In this document: positions 27,492 to 34,973 of the stretch, in pieces
Layout of the letters: each line of letters starts with the position of its first letter
Numbering within the stretch: position 1 is the stretch's first letter
Source: Pedobacter quisquiliarum
GTDB lineage: Bacteria; Bacteroidota; Bacteroidia; Sphingobacteriales; Sphingobacteriaceae
Assembly (NCBI RefSeq): GCF_014642175.1
Contig: NZ_BMIL01000001.1
Span: 1-64,000 of the forward strand
Reading direction: 5' to 3'
DNA length: 64,000 bases
The notes under the pieces: model-generated
What the model was told of the DNA's origin: nothing
The model's database searches: none
The model's input: only the letters and a program-made list of their open reading frames with translations
Program-made: the position numbers and the translations under genes

Positions 27492-28369
27492 TATCTATAT
27501 AGATCGTAAATTTTTAATCTTAAGTATCTCGTAACAGCAAAATGCGTGCTAATGGCGGTAATGAATATGCCAACACCCACCAAAAAGAGTAGAACGATAC
27601 CGAATTCGGTATAATTTCTCAGAATTACAATCTCTGGAATCTCTCTTTGTGCATAGAACAACACGCCAAGCAGGATGATGATGGCAATTAATGCCGCAAT
27701 TAGTCCATGAAGTGCCGCAATCAGGATGAATGGCTTACGGATGAAATTCCGTGTTGCACCAACCAGCTGCATACTTTTAATCAGGAATCGTTGTGAGTAT
27801 ATCGCCAGACGGATCGTATTGTTGATCAGGGCAATGGAAATCAGTAATAGAATACCTGCGAAAGCCAGAATGATTAAGCTAATGGTATTGATGTTCTGAT
27901 TCACCATGTCAATCAGGGAGCTTTGGTAGATAACTTCTTTTACCACTGGATTTTTGGCCAGCTGTGCTTTTAGCGTCTCTATGCTTTTATTGTTCGCGTA
28001 ATCTGCTTTCAAATAAACATCAACAGTAGAGAGTAGCGGATTATACCCAAGGAAGTTTACGAAGTCCTCACCAAGGTCATCTGTCAGATTTTTGGCAGCA
28101 AGCTCCTTATTTACATACTGTGTCTGCTTAATGGCTACATTCGCATCAAGTTCTTTCTGCAGTTGCAATACATCGGCTTCTTTCGCACCCTCATCTACGA
28201 TAATGTTTAGTACGATGTTCTCTTTCACATAGTTGGAAAGGTTTTTCGCGTGAACAAGTATCAAGCCCAGCATGCCCAGCATGAGTAGCACCAATGCAAT
28301 ACTGAAAATGGTGGATATGTAGATGGTTTTAGTCTTCTTAGAAGCATCGCTTACTTCAAATTCTTCCAT
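27491..28369 (-). CDS. ftsX: Cell division protein FtsX-like permease
   Basis: This 292-residue protein has the FtsX layout: a short cytoplasmic N terminus, helix 1 (about 20-43), a periplasmic domain (about 45-165) and three C-terminal helices (about 170-190, 215-245, 255-280). FtsX couples the ATPase FtsE to peptidoglycan hydrolases at division. ftsE is not next to it, which I recall as normal in this phylum. A TATTTTCG word on the minus strand just upstream may be a variant -7 box. It leads the six-gene operon. Confidence 0.93.
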   Translation of the reverse strand: MEEFEVSDASKKTKTIYISTIFSIALVLLMLGMLGLILVHAKNLSNYVKENIVLNIIVDEGAKEADVLQLQKELDANVAIKQTQYVNKELAAKNLTDDLGEDFVNFLGYNPLLSTVDVYLKADYANNKSIETLKAQLAKNPVVKEVIYQSSLIDMVNQNINTISLIILAFAGILLLISIALINNTIRLAIYSQRFLIKSMQLVGATRNFIRKPFILIAALHGLIAALIAIIILLGVLFYAQREIPEIVILRNYTEFGIVLLFLVGVGIFITAISTHFAVTRYLRLKIYDLYR

Positions 28370-28583
28370 GTATTTCTGTTTATGTTTTGCGAAAATAAAA
28401 AAATATAAGGGAGTAAAGTAAATTATATCCCTTTAATGCCTGTTTTTAAAATGCTTAAAGGTAAAACTAAGACATTTTAAATTGACGGCCATAAACATTA
28501 ACATATCTTAACAGGAGGGGCAGGGATGACCAGGCCCGGGCATAAGCGTACAAGGAGTAGGCAGGGGGATCACAAGGTCAGGG

Positions 28584-28638
28584 CCCTGTTAACCCCCTGT
28601 ATGCCCCCTGTTGGGGCCCTGTGGAGACCCTGTTATGG
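28584..28638. repeat. Five 11-bp repeats beginning CCCTGT
   Basis: CCCTGT starts at 28584, 28595, 28606, 28617 and 28628, that is every 11 bases exactly. The other five positions of each unit vary (TAACC, ATGCC, TGGGG, GGAGA, TATGG). The block begins at the centre of a perfect palindrome, CAGGGCCCTG (28579-28588). Confidence 0.85.
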
Positions 28639-28716
28639 CTGTCTTTGCTTGCCTGTTGGCTTAAGCTTGTTTGGGCTTTGTATGTTGCTCAATTCTAGGC
28701 AATGGGAATGATTAAG

Positions 28717-28724
28717 TATATTTG
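28717..28724 (+). promoter_or_regulatory. -7 promoter box of the CorC/HlyC-like gene (TATATTTG)
   Basis: TATATTTG matches TAnnTTTG and ends 16 bases before the TTG start codon of the next gene, giving a very short leader. Confidence 0.5.
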
Positions 28725-28740
28725 GGAAAACACGTAGACA

Positions 28741-30030
28741 TTGGAATTACTAATCATCTTTATACTTACATTATTAAACGGGTTCTTTGCCCTTTCTGAA
28801 ATCGCACTGGTGTCGGTAAAGAAATCCCGGATAGACCACCTTGCTGCACAAGGGCATAAAAGTGCAAAAGCCATCCAGGAACTACTGCTAAACCCTGAAA
28901 ACTTCCTTTCATCTGTTCAGGTCGGCATTACGTTAATTGGTGTAATTGCTGGTGCCTATGGCGGCGCTGCACTAACCGATGATATGGTTGCCATACTCAC
29001 GGGCTGGGGCATGCCACTGCAATATGTGCAAACCATTTCGCTCATTATTGTTATCGGTGGAATTACCTACTTCACCATTGTGGTTGGGGAACTTGTCCCG
29101 AAAACCATCGCCATGAACAATCCCGAAGGCATTGCGCTTGTTGCCGTGCCCATCATCAAGGTGTTTACCATAATTACTTTTCCCTTTGTAAAGCTCTTGT
29201 CTGTTTCCACCAAAGTAATCCTAAAGGTTATGGGCATCAAAGAAAACGAAGGGGAGCGCCTGAGTGAGGATGAACTTCGGTTCATGTTGAAAACTGCGGG
29301 CACGCAGGGTGTGCTCGAATCGGAGGAGAGCCAGGCCATGCAGAATCTTTTTTCATTTACAGATCAAACGGCAAAGTCTATGATGACGCACAGTTCGGAG
29401 GTGGAATGGATAGATTTCAACTGGCCGAAAGAGATGATTCTGGCCAAGTTTACCCAAAGCGCTCACTCCAAATTCCCTGTTGGGGAAGGTACATTAGACA
29501 ATTTAAAGGGTGTGGTTTCCATTAAAGATCTTTTAGAGAATTATAATCGTCCCGACTTTCAGCTCAGCCAAATTTTATTGAGACCCATCTATGTGATTCA
29601 AAATACCCCTGCTTTTAAGATTTTGAATTTGTTTAAGGGGAAAAAACAGTACATGGGCGTTGTCGTTGATGAATATGGCAGCGTGCGCGGCATCATCACA
29701 CTACACGATTTGATTGAAGCCATCGTCGGAGATTTACCGGACGAAGGTGAGAGCCAGGAAGAGCCAATTACCCTACGCGAAGATGGGAGCCATCTGATCA
29801 ATGGCCGCGCTACGATTATGGAAATTAACCATTTCTTCGGTAAGACACTCATCGAGGAGAACATCGGGCAGTACGCTACAATTTCAGGATTTATGATCCA
29901 GCATTTAAAATCAATGCCGCATGCTGGTGATGTGGTGCGGGTTGATGACCTCAAATTCGAAATCATGGATATGGACGGCGTACGGATAGATAAGATCGCC
30001 GTTTCGGATATGACCTTGGCTAAACAATGA
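28741..30030 (+). CDS. HlyC/CorC family (CNNM-type) transporter
   Basis: This is a 429-residue membrane protein. The N-terminal DUF21 domain (about 1-180) has four helices (FILTLLNGFFALSEIALVSVK, VGELVPKTIAMNNPE). A CBS-pair region follows (about 195-335, MTHSSEVEWIDF, KKQYMGVVVDEYGSVRGIITLHDLIEAIVGD), then a CorC_HlyC domain (about 345-425, RATIMEINHFFG). Such proteins handle Mg2+ or Co2+ efflux. The start codon is TTG, which gives the usual short hydrophobic N terminus. Acidic residues in DLPDEGESQEEP lie just after the CBS pair. Confidence 0.92.
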   Translation: MELLIIFILTLLNGFFALSEIALVSVKKSRIDHLAAQGHKSAKAIQELLLNPENFLSSVQVGITLIGVIAGAYGGAALTDDMVAILTGWGMPLQYVQTISLIIVIGGITYFTIVVGELVPKTIAMNNPEGIALVAVPIIKVFTIITFPFVKLLSVSTKVILKVMGIKENEGERLSEDELRFMLKTAGTQGVLESEESQAMQNLFSFTDQTAKSMMTHSSEVEWIDFNWPKEMILAKFTQSAHSKFPVGEGTLDNLKGVVSIKDLLENYNRPDFQLSQILLRPIYVIQNTPAFKILNLFKGKKQYMGVVVDEYGSVRGIITLHDLIEAIVGDLPDEGESQEEPITLREDGSHLINGRATIMEINHFFGKTLIEENIGQYATISGFMIQHLKSMPHAGDVVRVDDLKFEIMDMDGVRIDKIAVSDMTLAKQ

Positions 30031-30046
30031 TATTTTACCACATTTG

Positions 30047-30054
30047 TAACTTTG
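30047..30054 (+). promoter_or_regulatory. -7 promoter box of map (TAACTTTG)
   Basis: TAACTTTG, a perfect TAnnTTTG word, is 17 bases before the map start and just after the CorC-like stop codon, so map can be transcribed alone. Confidence 0.55.
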
Positions 30055-30071
30055 TAAAAAGTTAAGATTGA

Positions 30072-30875
30072 ATGAGTTTATATAAGACGAATGAAGAAGT
30101 AGAGATACAACGGGAGAGTTGTTTATTGGTAAGTTCAACAATTGCGGAAGTTGCCAAAGCAATAAAGCCGGGGATCACCACACTTTCTTTAGACACCCTT
30201 GGTGAGACCTTTATCCGGGATAATGGGGGTTTACCTTCCTGCAAGGGCTACCATGGATTTCCATATGCTTTGTGTATTTCAGTAAATGAGCAGGTGGTGC
30301 ACGGCTTTCCGGGCAGTTATGTGATTAAAGAAGGTGATGTTATTACCATTGATACGGTCATTTATAAAAACGGCTTTCATGGCGATCATGCTTATACCTT
30401 TATTGTGGGCGAGACGACACCGGAAATCCTTCAGTTGATAAAAGTTACCAAGGAATCCCTTTACGTAGGTATCAAACAGGCCGTAACCGGAAATCGTATT
30501 GGCGATATCGCTTATGCAATTGAACAACATACACATGGTCAGCATGGCTATGGTGTAATCAAAGAATTTGTAGGTCACGGTGTTGGGCGACAAATGCATG
30601 AGGATCCTCAGGTGCCTAATTACGGCCGCAGAGGCACGGGTAAAAAATTACAGGAGAACATGGTGCTTGCTATTGAGCCAATGATCTCGCTGGGCAGTCC
30701 GGATATTTACACACTTGAAGATGGCTGGACAGTATCCACAGAAGACGGCTTAGCTGCGGCACATTTTGAGCATAATGTATGTGTAAAGAAAGGCACGCCA
30801 ATCATACTTTCTGATTTTACAAGAATTGAAGCTGCGGAAAAGCAGAATGTAAATCTGAACAGCAGTTACTATTAG
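30072..30875 (+). CDS. map: Methionine aminopeptidase, type I
   Basis: This 267-residue metallopeptidase removes the initiator methionine. The metal ligands are recognisable in their motifs: Asp in ITIDTVIYKNGFHGDHAYTF (two Asp), His in GHGVGRQMHEDPQVPNYG, Glu in LAIEPMI and Glu in STEDGLAAAHFEH. The substrate-contacting SVNEQVVHGFPG is also present. It is followed by a terminator, so it forms its own unit. Confidence 0.95.
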   Translation: MSLYKTNEEVEIQRESCLLVSSTIAEVAKAIKPGITTLSLDTLGETFIRDNGGLPSCKGYHGFPYALCISVNEQVVHGFPGSYVIKEGDVITIDTVIYKNGFHGDHAYTFIVGETTPEILQLIKVTKESLYVGIKQAVTGNRIGDIAYAIEQHTHGQHGYGVIKEFVGHGVGRQMHEDPQVPNYGRRGTGKKLQENMVLAIEPMISLGSPDIYTLEDGWTVSTEDGLAAAHFEHNVCVKKGTPIILSDFTRIEAAEKQNVNLNSSYY

Positions 30876-30893
30876 TTAGGTTTCTATATATTT

Positions 30894-30922
30894 AAAGCCT
30901 CACAGCAATGTGAGGTTTTTTT
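30894..30922 (+). terminator. Rho-independent terminator of map
   Basis: A stem CCTCACA / TGTGAGG with loop GCAA is followed by seven T. It is 19 bases after the map stop. Confidence 0.85.
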
Positions 30923-30956
30923 GTGAATTATGCTTTCTAATCGCTACATCGCTCGT

Positions 30957-31205
30957 ATGCATACATTTTTCAAGGTTGTTTTTAGCGCCTTTATATTATT
31001 TGCAGGTTTAAGTGCCCATAGTCAAAAACTTCAGGGCACCTTTCTGAAAAGAGGCTTTGTGGATTCGCGATCGCAGATCCTAACGTTTAATGATGGGAAC
31101 TTCACAGATACGATCTATCAACATGTAACGAATGCTTATGGTGTGGGCCGTTACAAACTTAATCTTTCGGGCTCTCTAAGATATCTTAATGCACGCTTTT
31201 GTTAA
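30957..31205 (+). CDS. Short secreted protein, probably truncated
   Basis: The open frame extends from 30930, but the ATG at 30957 gives a clean signal peptide (MHTFFKVVFSAFILFAGLSAHSQ), so I prefer that start (82 aa). The mature part looks like the first strands of a beta-rich fold (ILTFNDGNFTDTIYQHVTNAYGVGRYKLN). It then ends abruptly in SLRYLNARFC, overlapping the start of the next gene by 17 bases. Small Bacteroidota secreted domains of this kind usually go on for further strands, so a C-terminal deletion is likely. Function is unknown. Confidence 0.45.
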   Translation: MHTFFKVVFSAFILFAGLSAHSQKLQGTFLKRGFVDSRSQILTFNDGNFTDTIYQHVTNAYGVGRYKLNLSGSLRYLNARFC

Positions 31206-32166
31206 AACCGCTAAACTGAACATTCTATTGCTGCTGGTATTGTCTGTTTGTGCAGTCTCCTGCGCGGAAAGCAATGAAGACTTTGCCGACAAGCTGATCG
31301 CAACATTTCAATCGAAGTCTATAAACAAGGGCCAAATTGATTGGGTTGAATTTTCAGCCAAGGTTCAGGAAAGTGCGAGAATCAGTAAAGATTCAGCCAT
31401 AGTAACAGCGCTCACCTTGAATAATAATCCACATTCCTGGTATAAACGTGGAGACCTGCCCCTAAAAGGTTATTATGCGCAGCAGATTGTAAATGATTCT
31501 TGTGCGAGTACTGGTTTCTTTAATTCAAAGCTGCTTAGGGACGTTGGTTATGTTCGTGTGCCACGTTTCAGCAGTAGTCTATCAGGAGATCAGTCAGGAG
31601 CCAAAGCATACATTGCGGAGATCATCAGCAAAGTGAAGCAGCAGGACCGCCCCGGCATGAAGGGTTGGATTATTGATCTGCGCGGAAATGGTGGGGGTGA
31701 CATGTGGCCGATGTTAATTGCATTGGAACCTTTCCTCGGAGAGGGCGTATTAGGTGGCTTTAATGATGGCGAGGAGCTACAGGAGTGGCGACTGAAATCT
31801 GGGGCGGTTTACCTCGACAGGCAATCCCAAAATTCCAGATTCGATGTTGATCCTGGTCAGTATAAAGTAGTCAATGGCCGGGCAAAGATCGTCGTGCTCA
31901 TCAATGGCAATACTGGGAGTTCGGGAGAGGCCGTAGCAATTGCATTAAAATCTTTGAAGCAGGTGAAGTACTTCGGCGTTAAAACGCATGGTTTCGCCAC
32001 ATCAAACGAAATCATTCCATTCCCTGGCGGCGAGTACCTGATTTTAACCACTGGATTTATGCAAGATATACATGGCAAGCAATATCCGGAAGGTATCCAT
32101 CCGGATGTGCTAACCTGCTCTGTAGACCAGCTGCGTGAGCAAGTAAGTAACTGGTTATATAAGTAG
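31189..32166 (+). CDS. S41 family peptidase-like lipoprotein
   Basis: This 325-residue protein starts with a hydrophobic segment and a lipobox-like AVSC, so it is probably membrane-attached in the periplasm. The second half is the S41 (C-terminal processing peptidase) core: GWIIDLRGNGGGDMWPML, IVVLINGNTGSSGEAVAIAL with the nucleophile Ser, and KTHGFATSNE. In CtpA-like enzymes a Lys follows the TxG turn; here it is Phe-Ala-Thr-Ser-Asn. It therefore belongs to the Tricorn/IRBP-like branch, which uses other residues, or it is inactive. There is no obvious PDZ domain. The ATG at 31189 overlaps the preceding short ORF. Confidence 0.82.
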   Translation: MHAFVKTAKLNILLLLVLSVCAVSCAESNEDFADKLIATFQSKSINKGQIDWVEFSAKVQESARISKDSAIVTALTLNNNPHSWYKRGDLPLKGYYAQQIVNDSCASTGFFNSKLLRDVGYVRVPRFSSSLSGDQSGAKAYIAEIISKVKQQDRPGMKGWIIDLRGNGGGDMWPMLIALEPFLGEGVLGGFNDGEELQEWRLKSGAVYLDRQSQNSRFDVDPGQYKVVNGRAKIVVLINGNTGSSGEAVAIALKSLKQVKYFGVKTHGFATSNEIIPFPGGEYLILTTGFMQDIHGKQYPEGIHPDVLTCSVDQLREQVSNWLYK

Positions 32167-32186
32167 ATCAGTTATGTTGTCAGCTC

Positions 32187-33050
32187 CTAGAACTTTACCG
32201 TTTCAGGCAGGTATTTAGCAATTAAATCTTCATAATAAGGCTTCAGCTCTGAAAGTACAGGTGCTTTCGGGCTTTTCGAATAAAGATCGTAAGGATTGAA
32301 CTTGTCCACCCATTTAAACATTTCATGATCATGGGCATTCAGCAAGTGGTCATACGCATGTTCCCGGTGTTGTGAATAAAAGGAGTGATAGCGGATCATA
32401 TAAAGCGCTTCTTCCGGCAGGTAGTCTTTTGTGAGGTGATACATATATTCATCATGACCCCAGGACATATGGACCTGATCCAAACCGCAGTTCTCGCTGT
32501 ACACACCTAGTTTAGTATTAAACCGTGGGTCAGTAGAATCCGGATTTGCCTCAAAGAACTCCGGGAACACGATCTTATCTGAGAATTGACAGCCCACAGG
32601 AAAGGAGTCGCCAACCACGTTCCATTGCGGTTCTCCAAAGAGACACAATACTTTGCCAAGGTCGTGGATGAAGCCGGTTAGCACAAACCAGTCGGGATGA
32701 CCGTCCGCACGGATTGCCTCTGCGGTTTGCAGCAGGTGTTGCAGCTGGTCGAGGGACGTGTCCGGATCTGAATCATCCACAAGCGTATTTAGATACTCCA
32801 TTGCTGCCCACCAGGGCATCTCCATTTGTTCAAACTTCAGAAACCTCGCTTTTTTCGCCAGTACATTATCATAGGTCTGGTAGGTATGGTTTAATCTGTA
32901 GAACTCCCGGATTGGATTGTCGGTTTCTTTATCATAGCTTCTGAATTCGGCTTTGCCTTTTTCAGGCTCCGGGTAGCGTGCTAACACATCATCTTCCCAT
33001 TCTTCGAGGCTTGCTAGTGGTGACTTTTCTTTTTCGCTTAGGTTTTTCAT
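32187..33050 (-). CDS. Inositol oxygenase
   Basis: This 287-residue di-iron enzyme opens the myo-inositol ring with O2 to give D-glucuronate. The whole family layout is present, and the iron ligands of the mouse enzyme can be placed by motif. These are His105 ([11 protein letters not shown]), His129-Asp130 (GFIHDLGK), His199 (SWGHDEYMY), His222 (RYHSFYSQH) and Asp255 (FNPYDLYSK). Inositol oxygenases are best known in eukaryotes and have a scattered distribution in bacteria. The gene lies 50 bases after a sodium/solute symporter on the same strand, which would supply the substrate. Confidence 0.95.
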   Translation of the reverse strand: MKNLSEKEKSPLASLEEWEDDVLARYPEPEKGKAEFRSYDKETDNPIREFYRLNHTYQTYDNVLAKKARFLKFEQMEMPWWAAMEYLNTLVDDSDPDTSLDQLQHLLQTAEAIRADGHPDWFVLTGFIHDLGKVLCLFGEPQWNVVGDSFPVGCQFSDKIVFPEFFEANPDSTDPRFNTKLGVYSENCGLDQVHMSWGHDEYMYHLTKDYLPEEALYMIRYHSFYSQHREHAYDHLLNAHDHEMFKWVDKFNPYDLYSKSPKAPVLSELKPYYEDLIAKYLPETVKF

Positions 33051-33100
33051 GATTCAGGTTTTATAGGTTAAGGTCTACATCGTTTTCTTTGAGGTTTGAA

Positions 33101-34729
33101 CTACCAGAATACCGTATATATTGCTGCCAGAATACCACATATCACGACAGAAGCAACAATAAATCCAGGCGTTACTTTAAACATGGAGCGGTCTATTTCA
33201 AGTCCCTTTGGATTATTTTTACTTTCCGGGTCTGATACACTGATCAGGAACATCAAGATAAGAATAATACAGAACACCCAGGACATACGGTTTAAAAATG
33301 GGATCGGCTCGATTGCACCCTGTGTAAGCGTTGGCAAGAACTTGAATAGAATAGAGAGCGGGATGGTCAGCAATGCGGCAGTGAGTGCGGCTTTTGAGGT
33401 CGTCCGTTTCCAGAAGAACCCCAAAAGGAAAATGGCAAAAACACCAGGGGATATAAATCCTACATACTCCTGGATAAATTGATAAACCTGATCAAAACTC
33501 CGCAATGCGGGTGCCACAATGATGGCAATTAAGGAAGATACGATTACCGCCCATCGGCCTATGCCAACCATCTTCCTTTCTGAAGCCTCCGGATTGATGA
33601 ATTTCTTGTAGATGTCTAAGGTAAAGATAGTTGCGATGCTATTGCATTTCCCAGCCAGGGAGGCAACAATTGCCGCGGTAAGCGCCGCAAATGCAAGTCC
33701 TTTAATCCCAACAGGTAACAGACTCATCAGAACAGGATAGGCGTGGTCTGGTTTTACATGGCCCGCTGCATCGACCATCTCTTTTTGAAAGTAGCCTTGC
33801 TGGTACAACACGAACACAGCGATACCGGGAATAACGACAATAACCGGGATCAGTAATTTTAGAAATGCGGCAAAAAGTAAACCTGCACGCCCGGTTTTCA
33901 GATCAGCACCCAGGGCGCGTTGAACGATATATTGGTTACAGCCCCAGTAATTCAGGTTGTTGATCCAGAGGCCTCCAGCAAGCACGGCAATTCCGGGCAG
34001 GTCATCATAGTATTTGTGGCCCTTGGAGAAGATCATGTGGAAGTGGTCATCCGCCTGCGTCCTCAGTAAAGACAGCGCACCGAACATGCCATCACCGTTC
34101 AGCTTCTCTGCGACCAGATCCAGCGCCATATAACAGGTGACCAGACCGCCCAGCACAAGCACCAACACCTGGATCACATCGGTATAGCCGATGACCTTCA
34201 TGCCGCCCAGCGTAATGATCGCAGAAAATATAGCCAGTGCAATTACGCAGACGTAAAAGGGTATACCGGTGATGGTTTCTATGGCCAGTGCTCCGAGAAA
34301 AAATATGGACGTTAGGTTTACAAAAACATACACCAGCAACCAGAAAACTGCCATTAAGGTGCTCACGGTGTTGTTGTATCTACCCGCGAGAAACTGCGGC
34401 ATGGTATAGATGTGGTTTTTGACGTATATGGGTAGGAAGAAGACGGCTACGATGATCAGCGTTGCCGCAGCCATCCACTCGTAACTTGCAATGGCAAGCC
34501 CCATGGCGAAACCCGAACCCGCCATACCAATGAAATGCTCCGCAGAAATGTTGGAAGCAATGATCGAAGCACCGATGGCCCACCAGGTTAAGGAACCTTC
34601 TGCCAGGAAGTAGTCTTTTGTATCCGTTCTTTTTTGCTTTTTGCGTTGATAAACCCAGTAACCATAGGCTACGATCACGACGAAATAGATAAAAAACACG
34701 ACATAGTCGTAGACGGAAAGGTGATTCAT
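33101..34729 (-). CDS. Sodium/solute symporter (SSS family), probable inositol transporter
   Basis: This is a 542-residue SGLT/PutP-type symporter with about 14 helices. Typical motifs are WWAIGASIIASNISAEHFIGMAGSGFA near residues 49-75, GGLWINNLNYWGCNQYIVQRALGA and ALTAAIVASLAGKCNSIATIFT. Na+ drives uptake of a sugar-like substrate. Since inositol oxygenase follows directly, myo-inositol is the most likely cargo; this is inferred from context. Confidence 0.9.
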   Translation of the reverse strand: MNHLSVYDYVVFFIYFVVIVAYGYWVYQRKKQKRTDTKDYFLAEGSLTWWAIGASIIASNISAEHFIGMAGSGFAMGLAIASYEWMAAATLIIVAVFFLPIYVKNHIYTMPQFLAGRYNNTVSTLMAVFWLLVYVFVNLTSIFFLGALAIETITGIPFYVCVIALAIFSAIITLGGMKVIGYTDVIQVLVLVLGGLVTCYMALDLVAEKLNGDGMFGALSLLRTQADDHFHMIFSKGHKYYDDLPGIAVLAGGLWINNLNYWGCNQYIVQRALGADLKTGRAGLLFAAFLKLLIPVIVVIPGIAVFVLYQQGYFQKEMVDAAGHVKPDHAYPVLMSLLPVGIKGLAFAALTAAIVASLAGKCNSIATIFTLDIYKKFINPEASERKMVGIGRWAVIVSSLIAIIVAPALRSFDQVYQFIQEYVGFISPGVFAIFLLGFFWKRTTSKAALTAALLTIPLSILFKFLPTLTQGAIEPIPFLNRMSWVFCIILILMFLISVSDPESKNNPKGLEIDRSMFKVTPGFIVASVVICGILAAIYTVFW

Positions 34730-34973
34730 TTGGCGGATTAAAAATTGGTTGATTTAAGTTGATAAAAAAATCTGTTCAACAAGGTATGATGAACGGTTTT
34801 TTTTCAATATCAGCGCGGATGTACTTCATATTAGAACACATTCATGCAGGATGTTAGCACACATTGATGCAGATCTGCTAAATCGCTCCAGTATTCGGCG
34901 CTGCAAAGCGGCCGTAGATTTCGCGATTGGCAAATAATCCTTAATTTCGCCGTATACATAGGAAATAGCGTAA

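Larger units (their letters stand above)
28370..28740. other. Intergenic region with a GC-rich periodic repeat block
   Basis: Between the divergent ftsX and CorC-like genes, an AT-rich left part has an inverted pair AAGGGA/TCCCTT (near 28407-28435). From about 28511 to 28660 the base composition turns sharply GC-rich, with CAGG words on the left and CCCTGT words on the right. The 61-codon open frame across it is not protein-like. The right end holds the CorC-like promoter. Confidence 0.75.

Noticed and set aside
28511-28660. CRISPR array
   Set aside because: The repeat unit is 11 bases with 5 variable bases, far too short for repeat plus spacer, and no cas genes are in the window.
28526-28711. 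61-codon plus-strand ORF across the GC-rich repeat block
   Set aside because: Its residues follow the nucleotide repeats, it has no good start context and does not resemble any protein; the repeat explains the open frame.
30930-31205. Frameshift joining the short secreted ORF to the S41 peptidase gene
   Set aside because: The peptidase has its own signal segment and lipobox directly after its ATG, so they are not one broken gene.
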